A stretch of 64,000 bases of DNA from Anaerolineales bacterium (GCA_015075185.1 JABTUW010000002.1:1798001-1862000), one strand, 5' to 3'. Counted from the first letter of the stretch, positions 7,214 to 15,800 are shown. The notes: generated by a model from the letters alone, not told the origin. Made by a program: numbers and translations.

Positions 7214-8146
7214 ATGAAAATTGCAAATGATGTGACCGAGTTGATTGGTAACACCCCGCTGGTGCGGATTCGCAAACTGACCGCCGGCTGTGTAGCCGAT
7301 GTGGTCGCCAAGCTGGAATTTTACAATCCGGCTCACAGCGTTAAAGACCGGATTGGCCTCTCGATGATCGAGGCGGCCGAGAAGGCCGCCCTGATTAAGC
7401 CGGATACTATTATTTTAGAACCGACCAGCGGTAACACCGGTATTGGGCTGGCTTTTGTCTGTGCGGCGCGGGGCTACAAATGCACCCTGGTCATGCCGGA
7501 GACGATGAGTAAGGAGCGGCGCGCCCTGCTGCGAGCCTATGGAGCCGAACTGGTGCTGACCCCCGGCAGTGAGGGCATGGGTGGCGCCATTCGCACCGCT
7601 GAAGAGATGGCCGCCGCCGACTCGCGCTATTTTATTCCGCAGCAGTTCAAAAATCCGGCCAATCCTGAAGTTCACCGCCAAACCACTGCCGAGGAAATCT
7701 GGCGTGACACCGACGGCCAGGTGGACATTCTGGTGTCGGGTATCGGTACGGGCGGGACCATTACCGGGGTGGGTGAAGTTATCAAAGCGCGCAAGCCCTC
7801 ATTTCAGGCCATAGCGGTTGAGCCGGAGGCCTCGCCGGTCCTGTCGGGCGGGCAAAAAGGACCGCACCCCATTCAGGGGATTGGCGCAGGCTTTGTGCCG
7901 GATGTGCTCAATACGGAAATTTACGACGAGGTCATCCGGGTGAAGAATGAGGATGCCTTTGATATAGCCCGGCGGATGGCCCGCGAAGAAGGCTTGCTGG
8001 TAGGCATTTCTTCCGGCGCAGCTACCTGGGCGGCTCTGCAAGTGGCCCGCCGTCCCGAAAACGAGGGCAAGCTCATTGTCGTCATTATTCCCTCTTTCGG
8101 CGAGCGCTACCTGAGCACGGCTTTATTTGCCGGTTTGGCCGACTAG
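7214..8146 (+). CDS. cysK: Cysteine synthase A (O-acetylserine sulfhydrylase)
   Basis: PLP enzyme converting O-acetylserine and sulfide to cysteine. The 310-residue length is typical for CysK. Visible signatures are the PLP-lysine segment AHSVKDRIG, the substrate loop TSGNTGIGLAF and the phosphate-binding GIGTGGTITG. The ATG at 7214 is preceded by AAAGGA at 4 nt, and an upstream in-frame start at 7133 would place the start inside the terminator of the leader, so it is rejected. Followed 55 nt later by cysE, which makes its substrate; the two enzymes are known to form a complex in other bacteria. Confidence 0.95.
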   Translation: MKIANDVTELIGNTPLVRIRKLTAGCVADVVAKLEFYNPAHSVKDRIGLSMIEAAEKAALIKPDTIILEPTSGNTGIGLAFVCAARGYKCTLVMPETMSKERRALLRAYGAELVLTPGSEGMGGAIRTAEEMAAADSRYFIPQQFKNPANPEVHRQTTAEEIWRDTDGQVDILVSGIGTGGTITGVGEVIKARKPSFQAIAVEPEASPVLSGGQKGPHPIQGIGAGFVPDVLNTEIYDEVIRVKNEDAFDIARRMAREEGLLVGISSGAATWAALQVARRPENEGKLIVVIIPSFGERYLSTALFAGLAD

Positions 8147-8149
8147 CGA

Positions 8150-8190
8150 TTATCCCCCTCCCTCGAAGGGAGGGGTTAGGGGAGGGTGGA
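8150..8190. repeat. GC-rich inverted repeat between cysK and cysE
   Basis: CCCCTCCCTCGAAGGGAGGGG is a nearly perfect palindrome directly followed by TTAGGGGAGGG. It is positioned between the cysK stop and the cysE Shine-Dalgarno site, which itself (GGAGG) may derive from the repeat. Confidence 0.6.
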
Positions 8191-8201
8191 GGTACAGTAA
8201 G

Positions 8202-8906
8202 ATGTTTTACACCATCCGCAACGATATTCAATCTGTCTTTGACCGCGATCCGGCGGCGCGGACCTGGCTGGAAGTGCTGCTGTGTTACCCCGGCCTGCAT
8301 GCCATCTGGGGCCACCGGCTGACCCACTGGCTGTGGACGCACGGGGCTAAGTTGCTGGCCCGCTGGCTGTCGCAAATTATGCGCAGTCTGACCGGCATCG
8401 AAATCCACCCCGGCGCTACACTTGGCCCGCGCTTCTTCATTGACCACGGCATGGGCGTCGTCATTGGCGAGACTGCCGAAATCGGCGCTGATGTTACCCT
8501 GTACCACGGAGTCACTCTGGGCGGCACCAGTTGGCAAAAAGGCAAGCGTCATCCAACCCTGGGCAACGGGGTGGTTGTCGGCGCAGGAGCCAAAATTCTG
8601 GGGCCGATTATGATCGGCGATAACAGCCGGATTGGCGCCAACGCCGTGGTGGTCAAACCAGTGCCGCCGGAATCGGTCGTGGTCGGGGTGCCGGGCGAAA
8701 TTGTCAAGCGCAGCAAACCGCGTCTGCCGTCGGCGCGGGCCGACTTGGAACATGGCGCGCTGCCGGATGTCATCGGCGACTCGCTGGTGGCGTTGATGAC
8801 CCGCGTCGAGCAGTTAGAAGCTCATCTCAGCAATGGTCACGGTTTGAAGCCGGCGCCCTATACGCCGGATCACGGGGTTTGGGTAGGCGAGGATTTTTCT
8901 ATCTGA
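8202..8906 (+). CDS. cysE: Serine O-acetyltransferase
   Basis: Makes O-acetylserine from serine and acetyl-CoA. The 234-residue protein has an alpha-helical N-terminal region (to about 65) and a left-handed beta-helix of hexapeptide repeats. The catalytic stretch FIDHGMGVVIGETAEIG is conserved, as is LYHGVTLGGTSWQKGKRHP. The ATG at 8202 has GGAGG about 9 nt upstream; the in-frame start at 8127 would overlap cysK and read through the GC-rich palindrome, so it is not used. Beyond about residue 170 there is a longer, less conserved tail (to VGEDFSI). Confidence 0.93.
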   Translation: MFYTIRNDIQSVFDRDPAARTWLEVLLCYPGLHAIWGHRLTHWLWTHGAKLLARWLSQIMRSLTGIEIHPGATLGPRFFIDHGMGVVIGETAEIGADVTLYHGVTLGGTSWQKGKRHPTLGNGVVVGAGAKILGPIMIGDNSRIGANAVVVKPVPPESVVVGVPGEIVKRSKPRLPSARADLEHGALPDVIGDSLVALMTRVEQLEAHLSNGHGLKPAPYTPDHGVWVGEDFSI

Positions 8907-8911
8907 AAACT

Positions 8912-8953
8912 TTGCCCTCTCGCGCCTAAACCGGGTTTGGGGGACGAGAGGGC
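8912..8953. terminator. Long hairpin after cysE
   Basis: TTGCCCTCTCG pairs perfectly with CGAGAGGGCAA, with an inner AAACC/GGTTT stem, just after the cysE stop. No T-run follows, so it is either a transcript-stabilising hairpin or a weak terminator between cysE and metY. Confidence 0.45.
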
Positions 8954-9001
8954 AAGGGGCAAAACCATCAAATTTTATTAAATAGGGGAGATCAAAATTA
9001 A

Positions 9002-10297
9002 ATGTCAACCAACGGAACTGAGCAGCACAAATTCGGCTTTGCGACCCGCCAGCTTCATGCGGGCCAGCAGCCAGACCCAACTACCGGCTCGCGGGCGGTG
9101 CCGATTTATCAAACCACGTCCTATGTCTTCAAAGATACCGAGCACGCGGCCCGTTTGTTTGCCTTACAGGAGTTTGGCAACATTTACACCCGCATTATGA
9201 ACCCAACCAGCGACGTATTTGAGCAGCGCCTGGCCGACCTGGAAGGCGGGGTAGGCGCACTGGCGGCCAGTTCCGGCCACGCCGCCCAGACCATGGCTAT
9301 TCTGGCCCTGTGTAATTCCGGCGACCATATTGTTTCAGCCTCGACCCTCTACGGCGGAACGTTTAACCAGTTTAACTACACCTTTCCCCGGATGGGCATT
9401 GAGGTCACCCTTGTGGACCCCAAAGACCCGGAGAACTTCCGCAGGGCGATCCGCGACAACACCAAAATCCTCTTTGGTGAAACGCTGGGCAATCCCCTGA
9501 TCAACGTTTTTCCGTTTGAGGAAGTCGCGGCCATTGGCCGGGAATACGGCATTCCGTTGATGATTGACAATACGTTTGCCACGCCTTACCTCTGCCGGCC
9601 CTTTGAATGGGGTGCAAACATTATTGTCCATTCGACCACCAAATTCATCGGCGGACACGGCACAACGATTGGCGGGATCATTGTAGACGGCGGCAACTTT
9701 AACTGGGCCGGGAATCCGCGCTTCCCCAACTTTAACACCCCGGATGACAGTTATCACGGGTTGGTCTACGCCAACCTGGGCGCGCCGGCCTTTATCCTAA
9801 AATCGCGGGTCCAGATTTTGCGCGACATCGGCGCCTGCCAGGCTCCGCTGAATTCCTGGTTATCCCTGCAAGGCTTGGAAACACTCAGCCTGCGCATGGA
9901 GCGTCACGTTAAAAATGCCCAGGCCGTGGCCGAATTTTTGGAAGATAATTCTAAAGTCAAATGGGTAGTTTACCCCGGCCTGGAGAGTCATCCCGACTAT
10001 GCCGCCGCCAGGAAGTACATGCCGTTGGGCGCTGGCGCCATCCTCGGCTTTGGCATCGAAGGGGGCCTGGAGGCCGGGCGAAACTTTATCAACAATCTCA
10101 AGCTTTTCAGCCACCTGGCCAATGTTGGCGATGCCAAGAGCCTGGCCATCCATCCGGCCAGCACCACCCACAGCCAGCTCAACCCGGAAGAACAGGAGAT
10201 CGCCGGGGTTACTCCAGATTTTGTGCGGCTCAGTGTTGGCCTGGAAGATCTTGACGACATCCTGTGGGATTTGGGGCAGGCCTTGGCTAAGGCGTAA
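9002..10297 (+). CDS. metY: O-acetylhomoserine sulfhydrylase (Cys/Met metabolism PLP enzyme)
   Basis: 431-residue PLP enzyme of the gamma-family that uses O-acetylhomoserine and sulfide to form homocysteine. The N-terminal FATRQLHAGQQPDP and PIYQTTSYVF segments, the nucleotide-ring motif SSGHAAQTMAI and the PLP-lysine motif HSTTKFIGGHG are typical of the O-acetylhomoserine aminocarboxypropyltransferase branch, as is the length (cystathionine gamma-synthases are nearer 390). The C-terminal AIHPASTTHSQL motif agrees. Located directly before metX, which makes O-acetylhomoserine, so the pair supports direct sulfhydrylation to homocysteine. Confidence 0.93.
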   Translation: MSTNGTEQHKFGFATRQLHAGQQPDPTTGSRAVPIYQTTSYVFKDTEHAARLFALQEFGNIYTRIMNPTSDVFEQRLADLEGGVGALAASSGHAAQTMAILALCNSGDHIVSASTLYGGTFNQFNYTFPRMGIEVTLVDPKDPENFRRAIRDNTKILFGETLGNPLINVFPFEEVAAIGREYGIPLMIDNTFATPYLCRPFEWGANIIVHSTTKFIGGHGTTIGGIIVDGGNFNWAGNPRFPNFNTPDDSYHGLVYANLGAPAFILKSRVQILRDIGACQAPLNSWLSLQGLETLSLRMERHVKNAQAVAEFLEDNSKVKWVVYPGLESHPDYAAARKYMPLGAGAILGFGIEGGLEAGRNFINNLKLFSHLANVGDAKSLAIHPASTTHSQLNPEEQEIAGVTPDFVRLSVGLEDLDDILWDLGQALAKA

Positions 10298-10317
10298 GCG
10301 CCAAGTAAAAGCCATAG

Positions 10318-10346
10318 TTGTCTTATGGCGAGTTAAGTTGCATAAT
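10318..10346 (+). promoter_or_regulatory. Putative promoter of metX
   Basis: TTGTCT (10318-10323) and CATAAT (10341-10346) with a 17-nt spacer, in the metY-metX gap and just upstream of an inverted heptamer repeat. Confidence 0.45.
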
Positions 10347-10350
10347 ACAA

Positions 10351-10421
10351 CGTAATGTGTAAAACGTAATGGTTCCCTGTCCCGTCAATTTAACCAGAGC
10401 CATTACGTTTTGCATTTTATC
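10351..10421. repeat. Inverted heptamer repeat before metX
   Basis: Clear 7-nt periodicity: CGTAATG, TGTAAAA, CGTAATG on the left and CATTACG, TTTTGCA, TTTTATC on the right. The arms are reverse complements separated by about 30 nt and would form a hairpin in the metX leader. Confidence 0.85.
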
Positions 10422-10478
10422 CAAGGCGATTGTCGGTTTGGGAACGAGATTTCAAGCATGTCACCATGTGAGCAGGGT

Positions 10479-11684
10479 ATGAAAATGGACTTAACTCATT
10501 CGGTTGGTTTGGTTGAACGTCAATATTTTACTTTTGCCGAGAAAGAGCCGATGCGGCTGGACAGCGGGGAGACTCTCGGCCCGATTACCCTGGCTTACGA
10601 GACCTATGGCCGGCTCAACGATGACCGCAGTAATGCCATCCTCATTCTGCATGCCCTGTCGGGCGACGCCCATGCTGCCGGTTATCATTCGTTCAAAAAT
10701 CCCAAAGCAGGCTGGTGGGATGACTGCATCGGGCCGGGCAAGGCTTTTGATACCAACAAATACTTTATCATTTGCTCCAACGTCATCGGCGGCTGCCAGG
10801 GTTCCACCGGCCCTAGTTCGCTCAATCCGGTTACGGGCAAACCCTACGGCCTGAGTTTCCCGGTGGTCACTGTCGGCGATATGGTCCGCGCTCAACGCCA
10901 TTTGATTGATTACCTGGGCATCGAGAAGCTGCTGGCCCTGGCTGGGGGCAGTATGGGCGGCATGCAGGTGTTACAATGGACGGTTAGCTACCCCGAACGG
11001 ATTCGGGCTGCGCTGCCGCTGGCCACGACCGCTCGCCATTCGCCCATGCTCATTGCCTTCAGCGAGGTGGGGCGGCAGGCTATCTATGCCGACCCCAATT
11101 GGAACGGCGGCGACTATTATGATAAAGCGCGACCCAATGCCGGCTTGGCGGTGGCTCGTATGGTCGGCCACATTACCTACCTGAGCGAAGAATCTATGCA
11201 CCAGAAGTTTGGTCGGCGGCTGCAAGAGCGCGAGCGTTTTGGCTACGATTTTACGACTGATTTTGCGATTGAAAGCTATCTTCGCTACAATGGCAACCGC
11301 TTTACCGAACGCTTTGACGCCAACAGCTACCTGTACGTGACCAAGGCGATGGATTATTTTGACCTGAGCAACGATTACGGCAGTTTAACCAACGCCTTTG
11401 CCAGAAGTACCGACATCACTTATCTGGTGGTTTCTTTTACCTCGGATTGGCTCTATCCAACCTATCACTCCAAAGAGTTGGTCAGCGCCTTAACAGCGGT
11501 CGGAGCGGATGTCACCTACTGTAACCTCAAGTCAACCTGGGGTCACGATGCCTTTCTGCTGGAAGTTGAAACGATGACCAGCTTGATTGGCGACTTTCTG
11601 GAACGGGTAACGCGGGAGTACAAGATCCAACCGCCGGGAGAACCTGCACCTGCTCCGGCGCCTGCCTTAGATTTTACAATCTAG
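10479..11684 (+). CDS. metX: Homoserine O-acetyltransferase
   Basis: Alpha/beta-hydrolase-fold acyltransferase that activates homoserine with acetyl-CoA for methionine synthesis. The nucleophile elbow AGGSMGGMQVLQW, the family segment GGCQGSTGPSS, the catalytic Asp region FTSDWLYPTYHSKE and the catalytic His in WGHDAFLLE are all visible. Start at ATG 10479 (or 10485) gives MKMDLTHSVG, about 401 residues; the longer in-frame reading from 10410 runs into the inverted repeat and adds no conserved residues. metW follows 116 nt downstream, a common metX-metW pairing. The acylation type (acetyl rather than succinyl) is by family resemblance only. Confidence 0.92.
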   Translation: MKMDLTHSVGLVERQYFTFAEKEPMRLDSGETLGPITLAYETYGRLNDDRSNAILILHALSGDAHAAGYHSFKNPKAGWWDDCIGPGKAFDTNKYFIICSNVIGGCQGSTGPSSLNPVTGKPYGLSFPVVTVGDMVRAQRHLIDYLGIEKLLALAGGSMGGMQVLQWTVSYPERIRAALPLATTARHSPMLIAFSEVGRQAIYADPNWNGGDYYDKARPNAGLAVARMVGHITYLSEESMHQKFGRRLQERERFGYDFTTDFAIESYLRYNGNRFTERFDANSYLYVTKAMDYFDLSNDYGSLTNAFARSTDITYLVVSFTSDWLYPTYHSKELVSALTAVGADVTYCNLKSTWGHDAFLLEVETMTSLIGDFLERVTREYKIQPPGEPAPAPAPALDFTI

Positions 11685-11800
11685 TACATTGAGTATAATT
11701 GACCTGCCAGTTTTTGACTGGCGACCACTGACGGCAGACGGCGTTCAGCGGTCGGTCGGATTGTTGGCCTTTTGCTCACAGGAGTAGATAACTCATCACT

Positions 11801-12418
11801 GTGAATAAAACGATAACCGAAACCTCCACTTTAACCCTTCGACCTGACCTGCTGGCTATTGCCGAACTCATCCAACCCAAAGAGAAAGTACTTGATCTCG
11901 GCTGTGGCGATGGAACGCTGCTCCGTTATTTGCTAGATACCTATCGAATTACCGGCCGTGGCATTGAGCTATCCGAGCAAGGTGTTCTGGCCTGCGTAGC
12001 CAAGGGGTTAAGTGTCCGCCAGGGCAACCTCCAGGAGGGGCTGGGCGATTATCCGGACCGGTCATTTAATACGGTCATTTTGAGCCAGACCTTGCCCTAT
12101 CTCAATGACCCGGCCTTTATTATGTGCGAGATGTTGCGGGTGGGCAATCGGGCTATTGTCAGTTTTCCCAACTGGGGCCATTGGCGCTGTCGTTTGGGCT
12201 TGCTGCTGACTGGGCGCACGCCGGTCGCGCCCGACCTGCCCCAACCCTGGGATGTTCCCCCGCGGGCAAGGCCGCTGACCATCCGCGATTTTGGCGAATT
12301 TTGTGCCCGGCAAGACATCCGGATTACGGCGGAGATTTATCTCCAGGGGCCACACCGGATTCCGGTGCGCCGCGACAAGAACCTGCGAGCGACGACAGCT
12401 ATTTTTGAGTTGAAATAA
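11801..12418 (+). CDS. metW: MetW-like methyltransferase-fold protein
   Basis: 205-residue class I SAM-fold protein with glycine-rich motif VLDLGCGDGTLL (about residues 30-41), GRGIELSEQGV and FPNWGHWRCRLGLLLTGRTP, the last being typical of MetW. MetW is found beside metX and in several bacteria is needed with it for efficient homoserine acylation. GTG start; the nearest purine-rich site (AGGAG, 11780-11784) is about 16 nt upstream, unusually far. A TATAAT at 11694-11699 lies in the gap from metX. The end of the gene is followed by the second cobalamin riboswitch. Confidence 0.88.
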   Translation: MNKTITETSTLTLRPDLLAIAELIQPKEKVLDLGCGDGTLLRYLLDTYRITGRGIELSEQGVLACVAKGLSVRQGNLQEGLGDYPDRSFNTVILSQTLPYLNDPAFIMCEMLRVGNRAIVSFPNWGHWRCRLGLLLTGRTPVAPDLPQPWDVPPRARPLTIRDFGEFCARQDIRITAEIYLQGPHRIPVRRDKNLRATTAIFELK

Positions 12419-12434
12419 AGGGTGTTGGCCTGAT

Positions 12435-12462
12435 TTGACTTTTTTGTTTTTCTTACCATACT
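12435..12462 (+). promoter_or_regulatory. Putative promoter of riboswitch 2/cobalamin operon
   Basis: TTGACT (12435-12440), 16-nt spacer, CATACT (12457-12462), about 25 nt before the outer stem of riboswitch 2. The position fits the start of the cobalamin leader. Confidence 0.45.
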
Positions 12463-12485
12463 CATACCCATCAGTTAAATAGCCC

Positions 12486-12700
12486 GTGAAGTTGCGTCCC
12501 TGCTTGCTGCCAAATTTGGTGCACGCTGACGCCTGGGGGAAGTCCGGTGCAAGTCCGGCGCTGTCCCGCAACGGTAAGCAATTATTAATAATCAATTGTC
12601 AATTGTTAATTGTCAATGATAACAGATAAACATTGACCATTAATTATTGACCATTAATTATTGACAATTAGCAAGCCCGATTACCCAGCTTCACCTTTGC
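12486..12700 (+). promoter_or_regulatory. Cobalamin riboswitch 2 (upstream of corrin operon)
   Basis: Core elements present: GGGGAAGTCCGGTGCAAGTC, GGCGCTGTCCCGCAACGGTAA (B12 box) and the 3' AAGCCCGATTACCCAGC segment. Outer pairing GTGAAG (12486-12491) with CTTCAC (12689-12694). As in riboswitch 1, the optional arm between B12 box and 3' segment is an inverted heptamer repeat, here AT-rich (12580-12670). A terminator sits at 12759-12781 just before the first gene of the corrin operon. The 12419-12812 gap contains no gene. Confidence 0.9.
12580..12670. repeat. AT-rich heptamer repeat inside riboswitch 2
   Basis: Left arm GTCAATT/GTTAATT/GTCAATG units and right arm TTGACCA/TTAATTA/TTGACCA/TTAATTA/TTGACAA units, each 7 nt, reverse-complementary. 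They occupy the facultative arm of the aptamer. The surrounding riboswitch is GC-rich, so the base composition changes abruptly at both borders. Confidence 0.85.
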
Positions 12701-12730
12701 TTGTGTTCTACCTTCGTGGACAGGAGGCCG

Positions 12731-12781
12731 AGCGTGAAATAATTATTTCAGACGCTCCCCGCCCGCTGGCGGTTTTTTTTT
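12731..12781 (+). terminator. Riboswitch 2 expression platform with intrinsic terminator
   Basis: CCGCC (12759-12763) and GGCGG (12768-12772) with a CGCT loop, followed by nine T. Directly upstream AGCGT...ACGCT (12731-12756) encloses a palindromic GAAATAATTATTTC and may act as an accessory stem. Lies between aptamer and first operon gene, so it is the likely attenuation device. Confidence 0.78.
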
Positions 12782-12812
12782 ACCTGAGCGGGCTAGAAAT
12801 TAGAGAAATAGG

Positions 12813-13670
12813 ATGAAAATAGCTGTCCTGGCCGATATCCACGGCAATTTCCCGGCCCTGGAAGCAGTAACGGCCCATCTTGAGCAGTGGCAGCCGGATC
12901 AGGTCGTCGTGGCCGGGGATATTGTCAATCGCGGCCCTCGCTCACTGGATTGCCTGCGCTTTGTGCAAAACAAGCAAGCTACCGCAGGCTGGCTGGCGAT
13001 TCGAGGCAATCACGAAGATTATGTAATTAGCCAGGCCCGACCCGATGCCCCGCGCAGCGGTCCGGTTTTTGAAACACACCGTAATACCTACTGGACTTAC
13101 CAGCAGCTTCAGGCTGAAGCATCGGTCCTGGCGACAATGCCCTTTAAGCAGCAGTTGCTGGGACCGGATGGCAGCTTAATCTGCCTGACCCATGCTTCTC
13201 TGCGGGGTATTCGGAATGGGATTTACCCATCAACGCCCGATGACGAGTTACAGCAAAAGATCGAACCGGCGGCGAGTCTCTTTTGTGTCGGCCATACCCA
13301 TTGGCCCTTGCTGCGCCGCCTTAACGGGACACTGGTGGTCAATGCCGGGGCAGTCGGTTTGCCTTTCGACGGCGACACGCGGACCTGTTACGCCCAGGTG
13401 CAGTGGCAGCACGGCTATTGGTCGGCGGAAATTATCCGGCTGGAGTATGACCGGGCCCGGGCCGAGCGTGATTTTTTTGAAACAGGCTTCATGGCCAACA
13501 GCGGTGCGCTGGCCGCGTTGATTTTAGATGAATTTCGTACCGCCCGCTCCCACCTGTACCAATGGTCAGAACTCTATCAGGCTCGCGTCCTGGCTGGCGA
13601 AATGACCATGGAGGAATCGGCTTGTACTTATATGGCTAGAGTCAGACCAGCCTCTTTTAGCGCCACTTGA
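12813..13670 (+). CDS. Calcineurin-like metallophosphoesterase in cobalamin operon
   Basis: 285-residue metallophosphoesterase with all five signature blocks: DIHGN (9-13), GDIVNRG, GNHE, the histidine in LTHASL and GHTHWP. Resembles YfcE/ApaH-like phosphodiesterases; substrate cannot be read from sequence. It is the first gene after cobalamin riboswitch 2 and its stop lies 23 nt before the start chosen for cbiX, so it is co-transcribed with corrin synthesis. A phosphatase is needed late in cobalamin assembly (alpha-ribazole phosphate, usually CobC), and no CobC is visible here; that link is only a hypothesis. Confidence 0.82.
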   Translation: MKIAVLADIHGNFPALEAVTAHLEQWQPDQVVVAGDIVNRGPRSLDCLRFVQNKQATAGWLAIRGNHEDYVISQARPDAPRSGPVFETHRNTYWTYQQLQAEASVLATMPFKQQLLGPDGSLICLTHASLRGIRNGIYPSTPDDELQQKIEPAASLFCVGHTHWPLLRRLNGTLVVNAGAVGLPFDGDTRTCYAQVQWQHGYWSAEIIRLEYDRARAERDFFETGFMANSGALAALILDEFRTARSHLYQWSELYQARVLAGEMTMEESACTYMARVRPASFSAT

Positions 13671-13693
13671 GTTGTTACAATAAAGGAAAAACA

Positions 13694-15148
13694 GTGATAC
13701 CTGCCCCTCAAGACTTTCAAAATCACGCTTTACTCTTGATTGGTCATGGCAGCCGCGACGCCGAAGCCATCACCGAGTATAATCACTTTGCCGGCACCCT
13801 GGCGGGTAGGCTGCAATTACCTGTCTACCCTTGTTTTCTGGAATTTGCCGACCCGCCGATTGCCGAGGGCATTCGTGCCTGTGTTGAAGCAGGCGCGCGG
13901 CAGGTAGTGGCCTTGCCGCTCTTCTTAGGCCCGGCGGGACACCAAAAAAATGATGTTCCGGCCATTCTCAATTGGGCTAAAGCCCAGTGGCCCCAGGTGC
14001 AGTTCAAATATGGTGTTCCGCTGGGCGCGCAGCCGCAAATTATCTCCGTGCTGGCCCAACGGACTGAAGAAGCTATTGCGACCAGCCGGGCAGATATTCC
14101 GGCCGCCGAAACAGCGCTGCTTGTCGTCGGCCGGGGCAGCCGTGACCCCGACAGCAATTCCGAAGTTCATAAAATTGCCCGCCTGCTCTGGGAAGGCCGG
14201 CATTACGGCTGGGTGGAAACCGCCTTTTACAGCCTGACCACCCCCGCTGTGCCGGCTGCGCTTGAACGCTGCCTTCGCCTGGGCGCGCGGCGTGTCGTGG
14301 TCCTGCCCTACCTGTTGTTCACCGGCGCTATTTGCCAGCGCATGGGCGACCAGGCCAGAGCCGTCCAGGCAGATCATCCTGATGTGGAAATTTTGGTGGC
14401 CGAGCACCTGAGTGAACACCCGGAGGTGATCGAGGCCGTGGTTTATCGCTACCAGGAAGTGCTGGCTGGGACGGCCAGCATGACCTGCGACCTGTGCAAG
14501 TATCGCCACCGCCTGGCCGGCTTTGAGAATGAGCATGGCCTGGCTCAAGTGTCAGATCACCATCACGGCCTGCGCGGTGTACCGCACTCGCACTCTCACA
14601 CCCATCCGCATTCGCACGGTCAAGGCTATGAGCAGGCGTTGGAAACTCTCTTGCCAACTCGCTATCAGAATGGTCTGGAAGCCAGCCCGATCCCTATGGC
14701 CGCTGCTCCGTTAAAATATGACTCTGAGGGGCAGGTCGCCTGGGATGAAATCTGGGCCGACTTTTGCGATTTAGCCCTGGCCGGCGGTCCCGCCCATCGA
14801 GGAGAACTGCTGGAGCCGGTGCTGCCTGGTGCAGTTGGGGCGAACCCACAGAGGTATGAACAGGTGCTGGCCGAATTGGAGCGTGGTATCCACCTGGTGA
14901 CGGGATTGCCCGTCGTGCGCAGCCAGACACCGGGTTGGATTGGCCTCGAATGTGACAGCGAACAGATGGCGCTGTGGCTGCTGCGCGCGATTGTGGTCGA
15001 AAACGTCAGCGTGCGGCGTGAAGGCAAAACGCTTTTTCTACCGGCCGGACCTGATTTTCGCCTTGAAGACGAGATCAAAAATGTGATCACAGTCGTTGCC
15101 AAAACCCATCACTATTGGTCCGAACATATTGTTGCCCTCAATGATTGA
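13694..15148 (+). CDS. cbiX: CbiX sirohydrochlorin cobaltochelatase with extra C-terminal domain
   Basis: Inserts cobalt into sirohydrochlorin at the start of the anaerobic cobalamin route. Two tandem CbiX-type halves are seen: LLLIGHGSRD (residues about 14-23) and LLVVGRGSRDPDSNSE (about 143-158). A TCDLCKYR cysteine pair (near 264) and a histidine run (SHSHTHPHSHG, about 295-305) follow, as in long CbiX proteins. Beyond is a further domain of about 150 residues (WDEIWADFCDLALAGGPAHRGELL to the end), for which I know no function. GTG at 13694 is chosen because of AAAGGA 6 nt upstream; a TTG at 13667 overlaps the preceding stop. The 3' end overlaps cbiC by 8 nt. Confidence 0.88.
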   Translation: MIPAPQDFQNHALLLIGHGSRDAEAITEYNHFAGTLAGRLQLPVYPCFLEFADPPIAEGIRACVEAGARQVVALPLFLGPAGHQKNDVPAILNWAKAQWPQVQFKYGVPLGAQPQIISVLAQRTEEAIATSRADIPAAETALLVVGRGSRDPDSNSEVHKIARLLWEGRHYGWVETAFYSLTTPAVPAALERCLRLGARRVVVLPYLLFTGAICQRMGDQARAVQADHPDVEILVAEHLSEHPEVIEAVVYRYQEVLAGTASMTCDLCKYRHRLAGFENEHGLAQVSDHHHGLRGVPHSHSHTHPHSHGQGYEQALETLLPTRYQNGLEASPIPMAAAPLKYDSEGQVAWDEIWADFCDLALAGGPAHRGELLEPVLPGAVGANPQRYEQVLAELERGIHLVTGLPVVRSQTPGWIGLECDSEQMALWLLRAIVVENVSVRREGKTLFLPAGPDFRLEDEIKNVITVVAKTHHYWSEHIVALND

Positions 15149-15800
15149 CCACGTCCAGAATCCCGCCCTTATTGCCGCCGATTCGTTTGCCATCATCCGG
15201 GCCGAACTGCAGGCCGCAGGTTATCACTTTGCGCCGCCGCTGGCTGCTGTCGTGGAGCGGATTATCCATAGCACCGCCGACTTCGACTTTGCCAGCAATA
15301 CCCAAACCAGCCCTGGCGCGATTGAAGCGGGCGTCCAGGCGCTGCGAAGGGGCTGCCCGGTGGTCACGGATGTCAACATGGTTCGCATCGGGATCAGTGC
15401 GCCGCGATTGGTCGCCTTGGGAGGGACAGTCCACTGCTTTGTGGCCGCCGACCTTACCCGCGAGCGCGCCCAAACAGCAGAGATCACCCGCAGCGCGCTG
15501 GGCATGCGCCTGGCCGCCGAGCAAGGGTTGTTGGAAGGGGGACTGGCCGTCATCGGCAATGCGCCGACAGCCCTGTACGAGGTGCTGCACTGGGTCAAGG
15601 AAGGTGTTCGACCGGCGTTAGTTATCGGCGTGCCGGTCGGCTTTGTCAGCACGGTGGAGAGCAAGGAAGCGTTGATGCGGGTCAGCACCGCGCCCTGGAT
15701 TGTGACTGCCGGCCGTAAAGGCGGCTCGACGGTAGCGGTCGCCATTGTCAATGCCCTGCTGCGTTTGGCCGGAGATGCTGCGGCAACTGAGATAGATTGA
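15141..15800 (+). CDS. cbiC: Cobalt-precorrin-8 methylmutase CbiC
   Basis: Moves the methyl group from C11 to C12 to give cobyrinic acid. The 219-residue length is standard for CbiC/CobH. The catalytic histidine lies in RIIHSTADFDFA (about residues 38-49), with TDVNMVRIGIS, VIGNAPTALYEVL and GVPVGFVSTVESKE further on, all family hallmarks. The ATG at 15141 overlaps the end of cbiX by 8 nt and has no Shine-Dalgarno, so translation is probably coupled. The gene is followed by two repeat segments before cbiD. Confidence 0.93.
   Translation: MIDHVQNPALIAADSFAIIRAELQAAGYHFAPPLAAVVERIIHSTADFDFASNTQTSPGAIEAGVQALRRGCPVVTDVNMVRIGISAPRLVALGGTVHCFVAADLTRERAQTAEITRSALGMRLAAEQGLLEGGLAVIGNAPTALYEVLHWVKEGVRPALVIGVPVGFVSTVESKEALMRVSTAPWIVTAGRKGGSTVAVAIVNALLRLAGDAAATEID

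Noticed and set aside
10410..10478. Upstream start for metX
   Set aside because: It would place the N-terminus inside the inverted heptamer repeat and adds no conserved sequence; ATG 10479 or 10485 gives the normal start.
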